From Entoloma clypeatum (Eukaryota; Basidiomycota; Agaricomycetes; Agaricales; Entolomataceae), in assembly GCA_963565915.1 (NCBI GenBank), contig OY751494.1, forward strand, positions 248,001 through 312,000: a stretch of DNA of 64,000 nucleotides, given 5' to 3'. A program made the position numbers and the translations under genes. A model generated the notes under the pieces. It ran no database searches. It was given only the letters and a program-made list of their open reading frames with translations, and had not been told where the DNA came from. Shown piece by piece: positions 1 through 10,601 of the stretch (the stretch's first letter is position 1; each line of letters begins with the position of its first letter).

Positions 1-565
1 TTTTTCATGGAGGAATCGAGTTCTCTCCACCAGGCTAATGTGGCCTGCTTGAGTCCGTATAGGGCTTTGTATAGTTGGTACACGAAGTTTTCTTTCCCTT
101 TTACTATGTAGCCCTCAGGCTGTCGCATGTAAATCACCTCACGGAGTCTTCCATAGAGGAAGGCTGATGAGACATCCAAGAATGTCATGAACCACCCTTC
201 AAGGGCTGTCAATGCCAAAATCAACCGGACGGTCTCGTACCTCACTACCAGTGAGAAGATTTGATCGAAATTGATCCCTTCTATCTGTGAGAAGCCTTTT
301 GCAATCAGGCGCGCTTTCAGATGCCTGTCGGATTTTTCATTGTAAACCCATTTGTTCCTTAGAGCTTTCCTCCCTGTGGGTAGGGGTACTAACTCCGTGA
401 TCACCCCGCAGCTTTTGAGCATGTCTAGCTCTTTTCGTTCTGCCGCATACCAATCTTCTTTGTTCGGAAGAGAGTATATGTCTTTGTGTGACATTTCGAT
501 GGTGCCTACTTGGATAGAGATTGCCCCCATTAGGAGATCGTTCATCCATGCCATTTGACCGCCCA
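1..565 (-). pseudogene. copia reverse transcriptase, N-terminal part
   Basis: Conceptual translation of the minus strand gives the start of a copia RT (RVT_2 type). Visible stretches include KELDMLKSCGVI, NKWVYNEKSDRHLKARLIAKG, TFLDVSSAFLYG with the first catalytic aspartate, and MRQPEGY followed by YKALYGLKQA. These are hallmark copia RT blocks in the usual order. The frame is open to base 1, so the YVDD catalytic block lies outside the window. The gap between this and the integrase piece (about 566-653) contains stops, so the polyprotein is broken. Confidence 0.85.
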
Positions 566-653
566 ATCTACGTCTTCAATCCATTTTTTCAAGATCAGAA
601 GCAGGGGTGTCTTCCCCATTGACCCCTGGCTTTGATCCGAGATAAATCATCAA

Positions 654-1739
654 TCAAGATCTAGACTCCAGGGAATTTCTACGTTTTTCCTTTGGGATAT
701 ACACATATGCCTGACATCCGAAGACTCTGATGCTTGACATATCGGGGATCTCATTGGTCACCCTGAAGTAAGGGGTATTCCATTTGAGACGCTGCATGGG
801 GGTTCTGTTGTAGAGAAAAGCTGCATGTTCCAAACAGAATTCCCACCACATAGGGGGTAAGCACGCGTCGAAGTGCAAGGCCTGAGATTTCTCCCACAGG
901 GTTCAATTTATCTGTTCTGCTCTACCGTTCTGCTGGTGCTGATACGGGAGCGTGACGTCGACCAGAATTCCATGATCGGCAAGTACATCCTTGTATTCGT
1001 TAAACTCTCCACCTCCATCAACTCGCCATTTCTTAGGGGTGGCGGCGAATTGATTCTGGATCATCGCATACTTGCGCCAGTACTCTGAGACGATGCTGTC
1101 GGTGACGGCCTGCCATGTGAAGTCGTCGGCATCGTAGACCTGGAAGAGGGCGGTGGAGAGGGATGACCAAGCATCAGGAATGGCACTTGCCAGGATCATA
1201 GCCTGCATCAGGTCAGGCACGACGAATTTGGAGTCGCTGAGGCAAGCGAAGAGTGATCCTAGGCGCTCGATTTCCGGTATGGGGTCGCAACCTGACAGCT
1301 TGAAGGAGGCGGCGGCTTTGAAGTCGCCGAATATGGTGGCGGGGGAGACCTTCGAATAGGAATTCTTCAGTGATGTCCAGGCCTCTTTTGAGGACTTGGC
1401 ATCCTTGATGTGCCTCCTGATCGCCTCGGAGACTTTGAGGTGGATGGAACCCAGGGCCATGTCGTCATCCCTGATCCAGGTTTTCCTTTCTTTATGGAAG
1501 GCGGGCTGGTCGATGGTGGTGGTGATGACCGGAGGCTGGGTTGCAGATGTCGAGGTGGCGGAGGCAGGGGTGGAGACCGTGACGGTAAAATCCGCGATGT
1601 CGGGGCGCTCAATGTCGCCAGACACGATGCGCCAGACTCCTTGATGGAGGAGGTACGACTTCATTTTCTCAGCCCAACTCTGGTAGTCGATGCTGTCGAA
1701 GACGATGATGGAGTCGAGGGCGGAGCAAGAGGTAGACAT
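654..1739 (-). pseudogene. copia Gag fused to distal integrase
   Basis: The first about 195 residues form a copia-type Gag (DUF4219/UBN2-like), opening with FDSIDYQSWAEKMKSYLL and containing AWTSLKNSYSKVS. Translation then jumps into an integrase core (WRVDGGGEFNEYKDVLADHG, NGRAEQ) and its C-terminal block (AAFLYNRTP, VFGCQAYVYIP). The junction marks a deletion of zinc knuckle, protease and N-terminal integrase. An in-frame TGA at 903-905 interrupts the integrase where family members have arginine after NGRAEQIN, consistent with CGA decay. It cannot make a working polyprotein. Confidence 0.85.
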
Positions 1740-2094
1740 TTTTTAATGAATCTAAAAGGAGTTCTCCCAATCAGTGATGTTGTTTATGAATTTGATTTTT
1801 TAGAGAAAACAAATAAATGATTCCTCATCACATATCCCCTTTAGGAATAGCGGTTGTGGGAAAAACCCTTTTTGTCAGAAGTGTGTGAGGTACAATCAAC
1901 ATTTCCACATGATGTGTACTAAGTCAATCCCCTTAGGGACACTTCATGACAGGTACTTGTCGTAATGACGTTCCCAGGTTCATGTGTGAAGAAGTAAGAC
2001 TCAGAACCTAGATCTTTCGATCGGTTCTTTGCCAACCAGGGTAGAGTGGGCAGGTACTCGCTGTTGCCAGCATTCCCAAGTCCCTCTGCTATCC

Positions 2095-2107
2095 GGGGCC
2101 CATAACC
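2095..2107 (-). other. copia-1 primer-binding site
   Basis: On the minus strand the bases just after the LTR read GGTTATGGGCCCC. This is complementary to the anticodon-loop half of initiator tRNA-Met, the half-tRNA priming known for copia-class elements. The same motif follows the LTR of copia G at 58971-58983. Confidence 0.75.
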
Positions 2108-2390
2108 TGTTGAAGTTCCACCTGGGCGCTAGCCACAGATGTACTGAGCAACACAGCTACAGTGGAAGTACTCTACTCTACCGTTCTAGTCACTTACTTG
2201 GTTGAGAAGGGTGGGGCTGGTGAGAGCGGTTGAGGCTGGTAAGAGCGATGGAGCTGGTTAAGAGTCAAGAGACAACTTGTTGATATTGACAGTTTCCTGG
2301 TCTTATATACCATACTACTGTTTGTACCAACCAAACAAGTATGTAATCGAAGATGTCTAAGGTCACGTGATATAATCTAATCTAATCTAA
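2108..2390 (-). repeat. copia-1 5' LTR (outer edge uncertain)
   Basis: The LTR ends ...TTCAACA at 2108, directly against the primer-binding site. A TATATAAG box lies on the minus strand at about 2313-2320. The outer end is not resolved: a short run of about four TAATC repeats (about 2374-2392) precedes element F, and no matching terminal repeat is in the window. Confidence 0.55.
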
Positions 2391-2395
2391 TCTAT

Positions 2396-3745
2396 GTGAT
2401 GGAAAAGTTTCAACACAAACTAGTGGTCGAAAGGGGGCATTGCATGTACATGATGAGGGCGTCCCATGGTAGCCTTGCGCACCGCGGCTTCTATGCAACA
2501 AAAGAGCTTATTGCGCAAAGATTCTGGTGGCCGGAATATGAACACGACGTTCGCCTATATGTCCAGACTTGTCATATATGTCAGCTGAGACAGAAGACAT
2601 TGGTTCACATTCCTCCTATGGTAACCCATACACCAGGTCTGTTTCAGGTCCTACATGCCGATATGCTACACATGACGCCGGCATTGAACGGTTGTAAATA
2701 CATTGTTCACGGCCACTGTGCACTATCAACATGGATGGAAGGGCAGCCGCTAAGGCAAGAAATGGTTAGGACTGTTGGGCATTGGCTCTTCGAAGACATA
2801 CTATGTAGGTGGGGCGGTATGGTCATGATTGTGACTGATAACACAGGGCCATTCAAGAAAGCTTTGGCCTGGATAGAACAGAAGTATGGAATTAAGGGGA
2901 TTATGATCTCGGCTTATAATTCTAGAGCAAATGGACGGATTGAGAGGCCGCATTGGGATGTTCGTCAGGCTTTGTTTAAGGCCACAGGTGGTGATATCGG
3001 CAAGTGGTTCTGGTTCTTCCACCATATGATGTGGGCAGATAGGATCACGATTCAGAAGGGTTTGGGATGCTCGCCATATTTCATGTGTACAGGGGCGCAT
3101 TCCATTCTTCCCCTAGATATTGTCGAGGCGACGTGGCTAGTGAAACTTCCAGATGGGCTGCTGTCAACGGCGGACCTGATCGGATTTAGGGCTCGTGCGC
3201 TCGCAAAGCACCAAGTGCACGTTGATGAGATGCATAAGCGGGTTATGCATGCCAAGATGACAGCGGTACTTCGTTATGAGCAAGAGCACTGGCATAAGAT
3301 CAGAGATTATAACTTTAGAGAGAGAGATCTAGTTTTAGTATGCAATACAGCGGTTGAAAATAGTCTCAACAAGAAAATGAAGCCCAGGTACTTCAGTCCT
3401 ATGGTGGTCATCGTGAGGAATAAAGGTGGAGCATACATTGTCGCAGAACTGGATGGGTCAGCATGGCATGAGAAGGTTGCAGCATTCAGACTCGTTCCCT
3501 ACCATGCGAGATGTGCCATTGCAGTCCCTAAAGGGGTGTTAGACTTCATTGATATTACAAAAGCGACATTGGAAGGATTGAAAAATTCGACCGGGGCTGC
3601 TAAGGACAGCAATGAGGACCTGTGGTTCAACGGAACGAGGCTGGACTTAGATAAGAATGACAGGTTTGAGGATATGCCTCGCGAGGCTACCGTGGATGAC
3701 GCGGGGGCAGTCTCGGACGAGGATTCCAGCTCGGATGAGGAATGA
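2396..3745 (+). CDS. gypsy-type integrase (C-terminal part of pol), element F
   Basis: Integrase that would insert element cDNA into the genome. It starts with an H2C2 zinc finger (HGSLAHRG ... CHICQ, about residues 24-63), then the DDE core: D in LHADML, D in VTDNTGPF, E in RANGRIERPH. A basic SH3-like region follows (RERDLVLV, PRYFSPMVVI) and the protein ends in an acidic tail (DEDSSSDEE). There is no chromodomain. The frame is open for 449 codons with all catalytic residues, but the ATG at 2396 is only the first methionine left after truncation, since integrase is normally the end of a longer polyprotein. It shares little with the integrases of A-D, so it belongs to another gypsy lineage. 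Confidence 0.85.
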   Translation: MMEKFQHKLVVERGHCMYMMRASHGSLAHRGFYATKELIAQRFWWPEYEHDVRLYVQTCHICQLRQKTLVHIPPMVTHTPGLFQVLHADMLHMTPALNGCKYIVHGHCALSTWMEGQPLRQEMVRTVGHWLFEDILCRWGGMVMIVTDNTGPFKKALAWIEQKYGIKGIMISAYNSRANGRIERPHWDVRQALFKATGGDIGKWFWFFHHMMWADRITIQKGLGCSPYFMCTGAHSILPLDIVEATWLVKLPDGLLSTADLIGFRARALAKHQVHVDEMHKRVMHAKMTAVLRYEQEHWHKIRDYNFRERDLVLVCNTAVENSLNKKMKPRYFSPMVVIVRNKGGAYIVAELDGSAWHEKVAAFRLVPYHARCAIAVPKGVLDFIDITKATLEGLKNSTGAAKDSNEDLWFNGTRLDLDKNDRFEDMPREATVDDAGAVSDEDSSSDEE

Positions 3746-3943
3746 CTGGGCTCGCGGGACTTACATTGAAGGAAATCACCACTGGTGTAATCTCGCGAGG
3801 CCTAGGGCCATGTTGGAATGACTTAGCGATAATATCGAATGCCTATGTGCCAGCAGAGGAAGACCTGTATTACGGACTATACAGTAAAAACCTCTACAAG
3901 GGGACCTGTGGCTTTTGCTGCGGCAGGAAAGGTGAAGGGCAGT

Positions 3944-5303
3944 CTACTCATACTGCTCCTTCAGTTTGGAAAGGAGAAGGTTGTGTCGCTGCTTAAGGTA
4001 TTGTGCATACTTTAAGTTGTAATCAAGAGAAGAAATTGTAGTAAGAAATTGGGATTGGACGAGGGCCTCGGTGTCACGAAGGGACTTCGCGGTGTGAGTC
4101 AGGGGCATCTCCAGGATCGACCCAGTCTCCAAGAGGATCTTGTTTGCGAGGGGATTGTCCATCGCGAAGCGAGCGGCTACAGGGTGACATATTAATGATG
4201 GATGAGGAAGGCGGAGACGTTTAGTACGGTACCTTCTTTGTGGAAATTACCTCGCTGCTCCACTTGTCTGGTCCCATCGGTGCTGTGTCCTTGAATGGGG
4301 CTTCCTTGGTCTCCAGCTGCAGTTTTTGTTGGATTTGGGACCCGGGGCCGATTTGCCCTTCGACCCAGACCCTTTCTGTGATATGGGGAAAATTAGAAGA
4401 GATTGTCGGGGGCAGTATGTCAACGTACCATGCCGGATGATGATTTCTCTGTCAAAGGAGCGGTAACGGACTTCTTGGCAGACCCCTCATCCGCAGTTAT
4501 GGGATGGAGGGTCTCAGAGTCGACGTCCATCTTCTTGCACAGTAGCGAGAAGCGGCTTCAATACCATTGGAAGTCGGAAGGTAGTATAAGAATAATGACA
4601 GACCTCATGATCAGATTCATCATCTCGCAATCACTTACAAGGTTCGATGGGGCACTCAGCGTTTCTGTTGCTGTCGTCGCTGTCCCTGGCTGTGTTAGTT
4701 CAGGTTCCGCGGCGGCGGACGGGCTGTTTGCATCCGGGATATTAGAGATGTTGAGGTTGGGATCGGCATTGGGATCAGTTACCTTGACCTGGTTGAGCCA
4801 TTCAATCAGTGCGGGGGACAGACTCCAGCTCTCGTGTCGACTCACTTTGGGTTTTTCGCTGTTGGCCGGAGGCTCACTTGCAGGTGGAGGCGCGGTCTCC
4901 TCGGTGGATGTAGGTTCTTGATGCAGGTATTGTATGTACGCGACCATGTCCTTGAGGGTGAAGAACATGGGCAGGAGTCTCCAAGACTTGTTCTTGTCAT
5001 GGAATGCCTGTAGGCCATTCCTAGCTATGAAAATGTGGTCCACAAGTTGTGCGTCCTTGAGGTACTCATTGGAAATATGTGCATGATGGAGATTTAGAGG
5101 CTGACAAAATAGTTGGAATGGTCAAACAGGTTCGGTGCGCTGTCGCGACGTACTTTGAGGTCGTCATATGCATACCGACAGATGAGGTATGCCTCAGAGC
5201 AGGTTGGCAGCTTCTTGGCGGGTGCCTGGGGATCTTCCGGGAATGAACCGATGAGCGAGGCTAAGACCTTTTTCACGGCCTGGGTTTCGTCTTCGTTAGA
5301 CAT
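3944..5303 (-). CDS. antisense spliced gene F1, function unknown, one frameshift
   Basis: Unrecognised protein on the strand opposite to integrase, ending about 200 bp past its stop. The start is the ATG at 5303, about 100 bp downstream of a TATAAAAG box. Exon 1 runs to 4639 and ends at GTAAGT. Near 5111 the frame must shift by one base in a T-run (SNYF to CQPLNLHHAH) to continue into ARNGLQAFHDKNKSWRLL. Exon 2 is 4533..4429 (both junctions phase 0) and exon 3 starts at 4375. The last coding block, about 4162-3944 (AKSLRDTEALVQSQFL to LKEQYE and a stop), is open, but its splice acceptor is uncertain. Proline/serine-rich middle, no known domain seen. The frameshift may mean a pseudogene. Confidence 0.5.
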
Positions 5304-5401
5304 CTTTTTTAGAGGCGGTGTGTGACCCGAGGGCGAGTTTGTCTAGCGGGGTTGATTTGTGCTAGGGTGAGGGTGGCGTTTACTCTTCGAGTGGTCGCGG
5401 G

Positions 5402-5409
5402 CTTTTATA
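5402..5409 (-). promoter_or_regulatory. TATA box of F1
   Basis: TATAAAAG on the minus strand, 99 bp upstream of the ATG at 5303, suggesting that F1 has its own promoter rather than depending on the element LTR. The interval 5410-5712 between F1 and F2 holds no convincing gene. An open frame at 5405-5596 lacks recognisable features. A purine run TGTGGGGGAG occurs near 5619 and resembles the polypurine tract at 6839. Confidence 0.5.
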
Positions 5410-5712
5410 GCTTCCCTGGCAACTTAGTAAGGAAAGTTTCTTTGGAGGCCGTGCTATACCAGATGGTAGTGGTACCCAGGATTGCGTGGTTAGGCACGGC
5501 GGTTCCCTCTATGAGGGGATAGTCAGCCCTTGTGATAGTCGACAGGAGGAGCTTTGCGATGCTGGTCTTGCCTTCACGGAATAGAGCAACATCCAACTTG
5601 GAGAGTTGTATTCTTTAGTGTGGGGGAGTGGGGGGTCGTGAGCCTGTTCCAGTACAATTGCGAACCTCAAATCGCCACAGAACATAAAAGAGCGGAATCT
5701 TGGAAGGAGATA

Positions 5713-6487
5713 TCAGAAAGACATAATCATGTGTGCGCCGACCACCTTGACGATGATGTCCTCGCTGTCTGCTTGCGAAGCTTGACGACCAATATTGGAG
5801 CGACGTTTCTGGAAGGAAATTTAGTAAGAAGTAAAAGAAATAATCAGGAGATTCACCTTGAGAGCTCCCTGACTGGGAGGCGAATGAGGAGCCGCACACT
5901 TACCGCTAGCATGGGTCACAGGCTTCGATCGTGCAGCGCGAGAGGTTGACTTGCCCTGGTCCTCAATGTGGGGTGAAGTTGGACCGGCCATCATGTACCC
6001 TATGGCCTTCGCGATGAGCTTGGCGGGCTGTTTCCCACTAGAGATGGACGGTTTGGAGATGGGGACAGCCTCGTCCTCTTCCAGTAGGCAATCCTGCATA
6101 AATATAATGTGGGAATTAGCAAAGCAAATAAGCAGACGACTCACCTTGGGGAGGTCTTGGAGGGTTTGCCCATGAAGGTCGGGCCACCATTTCCACCAGC
6201 AGCGGTCCATCGTGTAGCCAGCACGGTATAAGTTGTACACGATGGTGTTTAAGAGCCGCTCGGCGTAGTCATCCACACAACCTGCAGCCATGACCTGAAA
6301 GAAGGAATGTTTTAGTAGGAAACAGGGTTTCGCAAGCATGACTTACCAGTGTATCATGAAGTTCGAATAAGATTTCCCGAACCCATGCTTCTCCGGACTT
6401 GCGGAGTCGGTTGAGATTGGTGAGGATATTGAGTTTGACCTCGAACTTGGAAAGACGAGTGTAGAGCTCGTTTGAAGAAGTGGTCAT
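5713..6487 (-). CDS. antisense four-exon gene F2, function unknown
   Basis: A clean spliced model: exons 6487..6347, 6294..6145, 6093..5857 and 5808..5713 give 207 codons plus TGA. All three introns (52, 51 and 48 nt) are GT-AG with GTAAGT, GTGAGT and GTGAAT donors, and all are phase 0, as expected for an Agaricomycete gene. The product begins MTTSSNELYTRLSKFEVKL, has a Trp-rich patch (DRCWWKWWPDLHG), a middle rich in Ser/Lys/Pro and a short basic end (KRRSNIGRQ). I recognise no domain, signal peptide or membrane span. It lies inside element F, antisense to integrase, upstream of a PPT-like tract. A longer upstream methionine exists in frame (33 hydrophobic residues), but MTTSS is preferred. 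It could be a captured host gene or an accessory gene of the element. Confidence 0.7.
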
Positions 6488-6838
6488 GTTGAACAGGAGG
6501 AAAAGTGAGAACTGGAGAATGAGGAAGAAGGCCCCAGCCTTTATGGGAATGGGAAGTCTCACAAGGCTACTGCGGAGAAAATTTATCTGTCAAGATCTAT
6601 CAGCATGAAGTTAGGTCACGAGAATGGCAAACCTTTGATATTACTTGGTATAGGCGAACATGAGGCCAGTGGGGGCCGAGTGCGGACTTTGTGTGTCCAC
6701 AGTGCGGCATGTCAAGTGGGGTCATCTTGTGAGAAAACATGTTTTGGGGTGGAACTCAAATATATGAAAACGGTGCTAGAGTGGACTGGTCATATCGCTG
6801 TCGTTAGATAGGATTGACTGGGACAGTCAGGATTTAGT

Positions 6839-7503
6839 GTGGGGGAGATGATAAGGCCGCGCTGCGTCTAGGCCTAAAATCTGCGCATTTGCACCCTTTC
6901 ACACTATCTCTAAGGGATATAGAGAGTCCTAGATGAGCTCCAATTCTGAGGACTTAGTGGCGATGTTAGAAAGAAACCAATGACCCTGGCAATGTAGGAC
7001 ATAGCGCTGGTCACCACTATGGGCTTAGCTATGATACTCGAGAGCTATGGGATCGTCTCGTGAGATAGAAAAGACTATTGAGTGCCTCTCGTGATGAAGC
7101 GTGAAACAAGGAGATGGGTTATATTGGAATTATCGATGACACTAGCACTGTCTACTATATGTCGGGGCTTGACCGGAGACATTCTCGTGAGAGGTTTGGT
7201 CAATGTGCGCCGTGCTTCACGTCCAAATCGTCCATATCGGGAATATCAAAATGACATCGGATGATACAGACCGAGATTGGATTTGATATGTCATGATCAA
7301 TGTGACCTTATCCAGTACGGCAGAGGTTCGGATATGGAAAAAGAATACCTGTGGTGTTGTCTACCACATGGGCGCATTGAAACGACTTTAGCGAAGGTCA
7401 TTTGACTGGATACCATTTATCGATACCACATGCAACCTTTTTCTATATTTATTGCTGCTCATGTGTAAAATCTCGTAGTTTCGTCATAGATAGGTAGGTT
7501 AGA
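6839..7503 (+). repeat. putative polypurine tract and 3' LTR of element F
   Basis: A purine tract (GTGGGGGAGA, 6839-6848) is followed by TGATAAGG at 6849, the usual start of an LTR. The next about 650 bp has no coding capacity. No second copy is in the window, so the LTR and its right end (about 7503) are inferred only. The interval 6488-6838, between F2 and the tract, holds no gene I can support. Confidence 0.35.
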
Positions 7504-7796
7504 TTGTGCCCCAGAATTGATAGCATTTGTCTTGTGCATCTGTCATCATTTGCGAGTATCAATCAAGCGTTGAGATCATTTGGTTTGCATCGGAAGTCAG
7601 TCGTGATTGTGTTTTGTGTGTTCGAGAACTTGTCAATCGTCAAATCATGCATTCTATCGGTCATATTGGTCATTGTTGTGTTTGTATTCGGTCGAGATCG
7701 TGTTCACGAAGTCTTGTTGGTTGGGAAATCACAAACCTCGGTTCATTATCTATTGAGAACTATCTCTAAGTCTTGTTCGAGACTTATTGAGCCATT
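7504..7796. other. unassigned spacer
   Basis: An open frame crosses this stretch into the A1 pol, but the translated residues are low-complexity V/S/C/R-rich and match nothing else here. It is best read as chance readthrough. No RNA gene or repeat partner seen. Confidence 0.4.
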
Positions 7797-7974
7797 GCTA
7801 AGCGAGGTATTCAATTGTTGTCGCATCCTGAGTGATCCCACTCATCACCCCAAACTATATCGATTGAGAAGTACGCATCACAAGACTTGTTCAGTCTTCG
7901 TTGTTGTGTTTGGTGTTTGTGTGTGTGATAGAGATATCACTCGCGCTCATCCCCAGACTCACTTCCTTCGTTTC
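7797..7974 (+). repeat. LINE 3'-end fragment (copy of 61917-62107 reversed)
   Basis: Matches, with small indels, the region immediately downstream of the LINE ORF stop at 62102, starting at the stop codon itself (GCTAAGCGAG against GCTAAACGAG). A 5'-truncated LINE insertion consisting of little more than the 3' UTR is the simplest reading. Confidence 0.6.
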
Positions 7975-7980
7975 ACTGTG

Positions 7981-10068
7981 CTCACAGGCGGTACGGCATT
8001 TACTTGGGGACCAACAGAGCAGCAAGCTTTTGAAGGTCTCGTACGGGCAATTACATCGGCACCAGTCTTGGCATTACCAAAACCAGAGGGACAGTTCAGG
8101 GTTGAAACCGATGCATCGGGCTATGCGATTGAAGCAGTACTCTCTCAGAAGCAAGATGACAAATGGCACCCCATCGCGTTCTTGTCGCGGACCATGTCCG
8201 TGGCCAAACAGAATTATGAGATATACGACAAGGAACTCCTGGCGGTCATGGAAGCATTAAAAGATTGGAGACACTATCTGCTCAAAGCCAGGGAATGTTT
8301 CGAGCTCTTGACCGATCACAAGAACCTGGAATATTTCCGTCGTCCTCAGGACCTGAATCAACGACAGCGACGCTGGAAAATGAAGTTACAAGACTATGAC
8401 TTTGAATTACGGCATGTACCCGGCAAGACCAATGCGAAAGCGGACATCCTGTCGCGCTTACCCTGGTATGAAGCGGAACTCGAACAACAGGACAGTGACC
8501 AAATGCTCAAGGAGGGACTATTCTTGAAACGGTTGGAATCAGAAGATGTGGTACAAATGGAGATGTTCACGGAGGAACAATTCTTTGAAGGGGGTGAGAC
8601 ATCTGATTCCATCAAAATTGGAAACATCACAACCATTGAAAACCCATGGATCGCACGCATCAAGGCTTCGAACCGCATGGAGACAGAAGTAGCGCAGGGC
8701 CTAAAAAAGAATCCTCATTGGTATCAGCAGGAGAATGGGATCACCTATGCAGGAAAACGAGTCTATGTCCCGCCAGATCCACAATTACAACAAGAATTGA
8801 TGTTCAAGTCACATGATGCACCAGTGGCTGGACATCCAGGACAGTACCAGACACATGAACTCCTCACTCGCACCTACTGGTGGCCTACCATACTGCATGA
8901 TGTGAAGAAGTACGTGAAGGGTTGCGACACTTGTCAATGCAACAAGATTAACCGACAAAAGCGACATGCTCCGCTACATCCCCATGCAGCACCAAGTCAC
9001 TCATGGGAAGACATAGGAATTGACGTTGTGGGACCAATACCAGAATCTGATGGAAAAAACACAATTCTGGTCATCACAGATAGACATTCAAAGATGCTTC
9101 ACCTCATTCTGACAACCATGGAACTATCAGCTGAAGGATTAGCCAAGATCTATCGGGATCAGATATGGAAGCTTCATGGGATCCCCAAGAAGATCATCAG
9201 CGATAGGGGACCGCAGTTCGCTGCGAAGTTCATGGAGATACTCTGCCGCATGCTAGGGATCAAGAGGAACCTGTCCACCGCATACCACCCACAGACTGAC
9301 GGACAGGCTGAGCGATCGCATCAGGAGACGGAAGCGTTCTTATGAAACTTTGTCAACCATCTACAGGATGATTGGGCTGAATGGATCGCAATCGCAGAGT
9401 TCCAGTACAATGACAAAGAACATCAGGCAACGAAGCACACCCCATTCTACCTCAACTACGGTTTACATCCATGGAAGGGAGAACTTGTGTTAGAAGATAC
9501 TAATCCGGCTGCCAACAACTTTTTGAAAAAACTCAAACAGGCACAAGAAGAAGCCAATGCAGCACTGAAACAAGCACAGGATCAGATGAAGAAGACAGTT
9601 GATACACGGCAAAGTGCGTCTCGGAACTACCGCATCGGGGACAAGGTGTGGCTAGAAGGGACTAACATCAGGACCGATCGCCCCTCAAAGAAACTTGATG
9701 CACTCCGACATGGACCATTCAAAGTCCTAGAGAAGAAAGGAGCTAGCGCGTACCTTCTTGATCTTCCAAAGACTTGGAAGATGATTCACCCTGTGTTCAA
9801 CGAGACCCTTTTGTCACCATATGAAACTCCGAAGTACGCCATCCAGAAAAAGAAACCAGCCCCTGATCCGATCATTGTCGAAGGACGAGAAGAGTACCAT
9901 GTGTCTACGATCCTAGACTCTCAAAAGTTCCGTGGAAAGATCCAGTACCTCATCCAGTGGGAAGGATATGGTCCAGAAGAGAACACATGGGAACCTCAAG
10001 CTAATGTTCAGAACGCTCAAGATTTGATCTGTGATTTCCATCGGCAGAACCCGTCTCGTCCACAATAA
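7981..10068 (+). pseudogene. family A pol fragment: RNase H, integrase, chromodomain
   Basis: Single frame of 696 codons with one TGA at 9343-9345. It contains RNase H blocks (ETDASGYAI, YDKELLAVMEAL, TDHKNLEYF), the integrase H2C2 finger (HDAPVAGHPGQ, GCDTCQ), the catalytic core (GIDVVGP, SDRGPQF, HPQTDGQAERSHQE) and a C-terminal chromodomain (EEYHVSTILDSQKF ... QWEGYGPEENTWEP). The TGA replaces the CGA found at the same place in A4. A3 carries the same TGA, so A1 and A3 descend from an already mutated copy. The chromodomain probably directs integration to modified chromatin. Confidence 0.9.
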
Positions 10069-10201
10069 AAGACGAGTTCTCAAAACCCATGGCAGTATCG
10101 ACCTCATCAGTCAACCACACACCGAGTTCCCTGCTCCAGTCTTTTCCCTGCCCAATATAGCCACCCCATTCTTCTTTTATCTTTCAACCATCCTCACCGC
10201 C

Positions 10202-10438
10202 ATGTCAAACACCATCGCCACCTCCACCACCGACATCAACCCCGCCATCGCCGGCCTTATGAACGAAGCGCTCTCCATGAGAGACCAAATCCATGCCCTC
10301 GAAACTTCCCTCACCAACCTCCTCCATCGCCAGATGAATATCCAACTTCATTCATTGTCCAATCTCCCTGTCACCCCGACTCCCAAAGAGAAACAAATTC
10401 TCAGGAATTATACCAGCACCCTCGTCATCGAAAATTGA
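10202..10438 (+). pseudogene. family A downstream ORF (ORFx), truncated
   Basis: Small sense ORF starting MSNTIATST about 130 bp after the pol stop. It has the family core ALSMRDQIHALETSL and LLHRQM, predicted helical. It ends early at a TGA (10436-10438) where A2 has CGA. Beyond that stop the homologous frame continues to about 10563. Function unknown; the complete version is at 45238-45606. Confidence 0.65.
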
Positions 10439-10601
10439 TGTATTTGGCTGGCCATCAAAGGCCTCGAACTCGCCGTAGCCATCAACGAGGAGTTGATATA
10501 TGATTGGAGCCTCAAGGAAAGTCCGAACTGGTCCGATCCCGGCAACAATGAGGGATGGGGACAATGACTCTGTGAGGACACAGAGCTTGGAGAGGGGAAC
10601 A

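Larger units (their letters stand above)
1..2390 (-). mobile_element. Ty1/copia element copia-1, partial
   Basis: Minus-strand LTR retrotransposon of the copia class. Reading leftward from its LTR it has a primer-binding site, a gag start at 1739, integrase and reverse transcriptase, the copia order (IN before RT). Its 3' part lies beyond base 1. A large internal deletion fuses gag to the distal integrase, removing the zinc knuckle, protease and the first half of integrase. The stretch 1740-2094 is untranslated leader with no supported gene. The outer edge near 2390 abuts element F without a recognisable target duplication. Confidence 0.85.
2396..7503 (+). mobile_element. divergent Ty3/gypsy element F with antisense genes, 5' truncated
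   Basis: Contains the integrase half of a gypsy pol, then two genes on the opposite strand, a polypurine-like tract and an LTR-like region. Everything upstream of the integrase zinc finger (LTR, gag, protease, RT) is missing, apparently lost at the junction with copia-1. The right boundary is tentative. The reading frames here are less decayed than in the other gypsy elements of the window. Confidence 0.6.

Noticed and set aside
1153..1820. Plus-strand ORFs opposite copia gag
   Set aside because: Shadow frames of the minus-strand Gag, without recognisable motifs.
2095..2107. Possible tRNA fragment (GGGCCCATAACC)
   Set aside because: Only the anticodon-arm complement is present, right at an LTR edge; it is a primer-binding site, not a tRNA gene.
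7504..9345. 613-codon ORF with about 160 extra residues upstream of RNase H
   Set aside because: The N-terminal part is low-complexity and lies in a spacer plus LINE 3' fragment; only the part from about 7981 matches family A pol.
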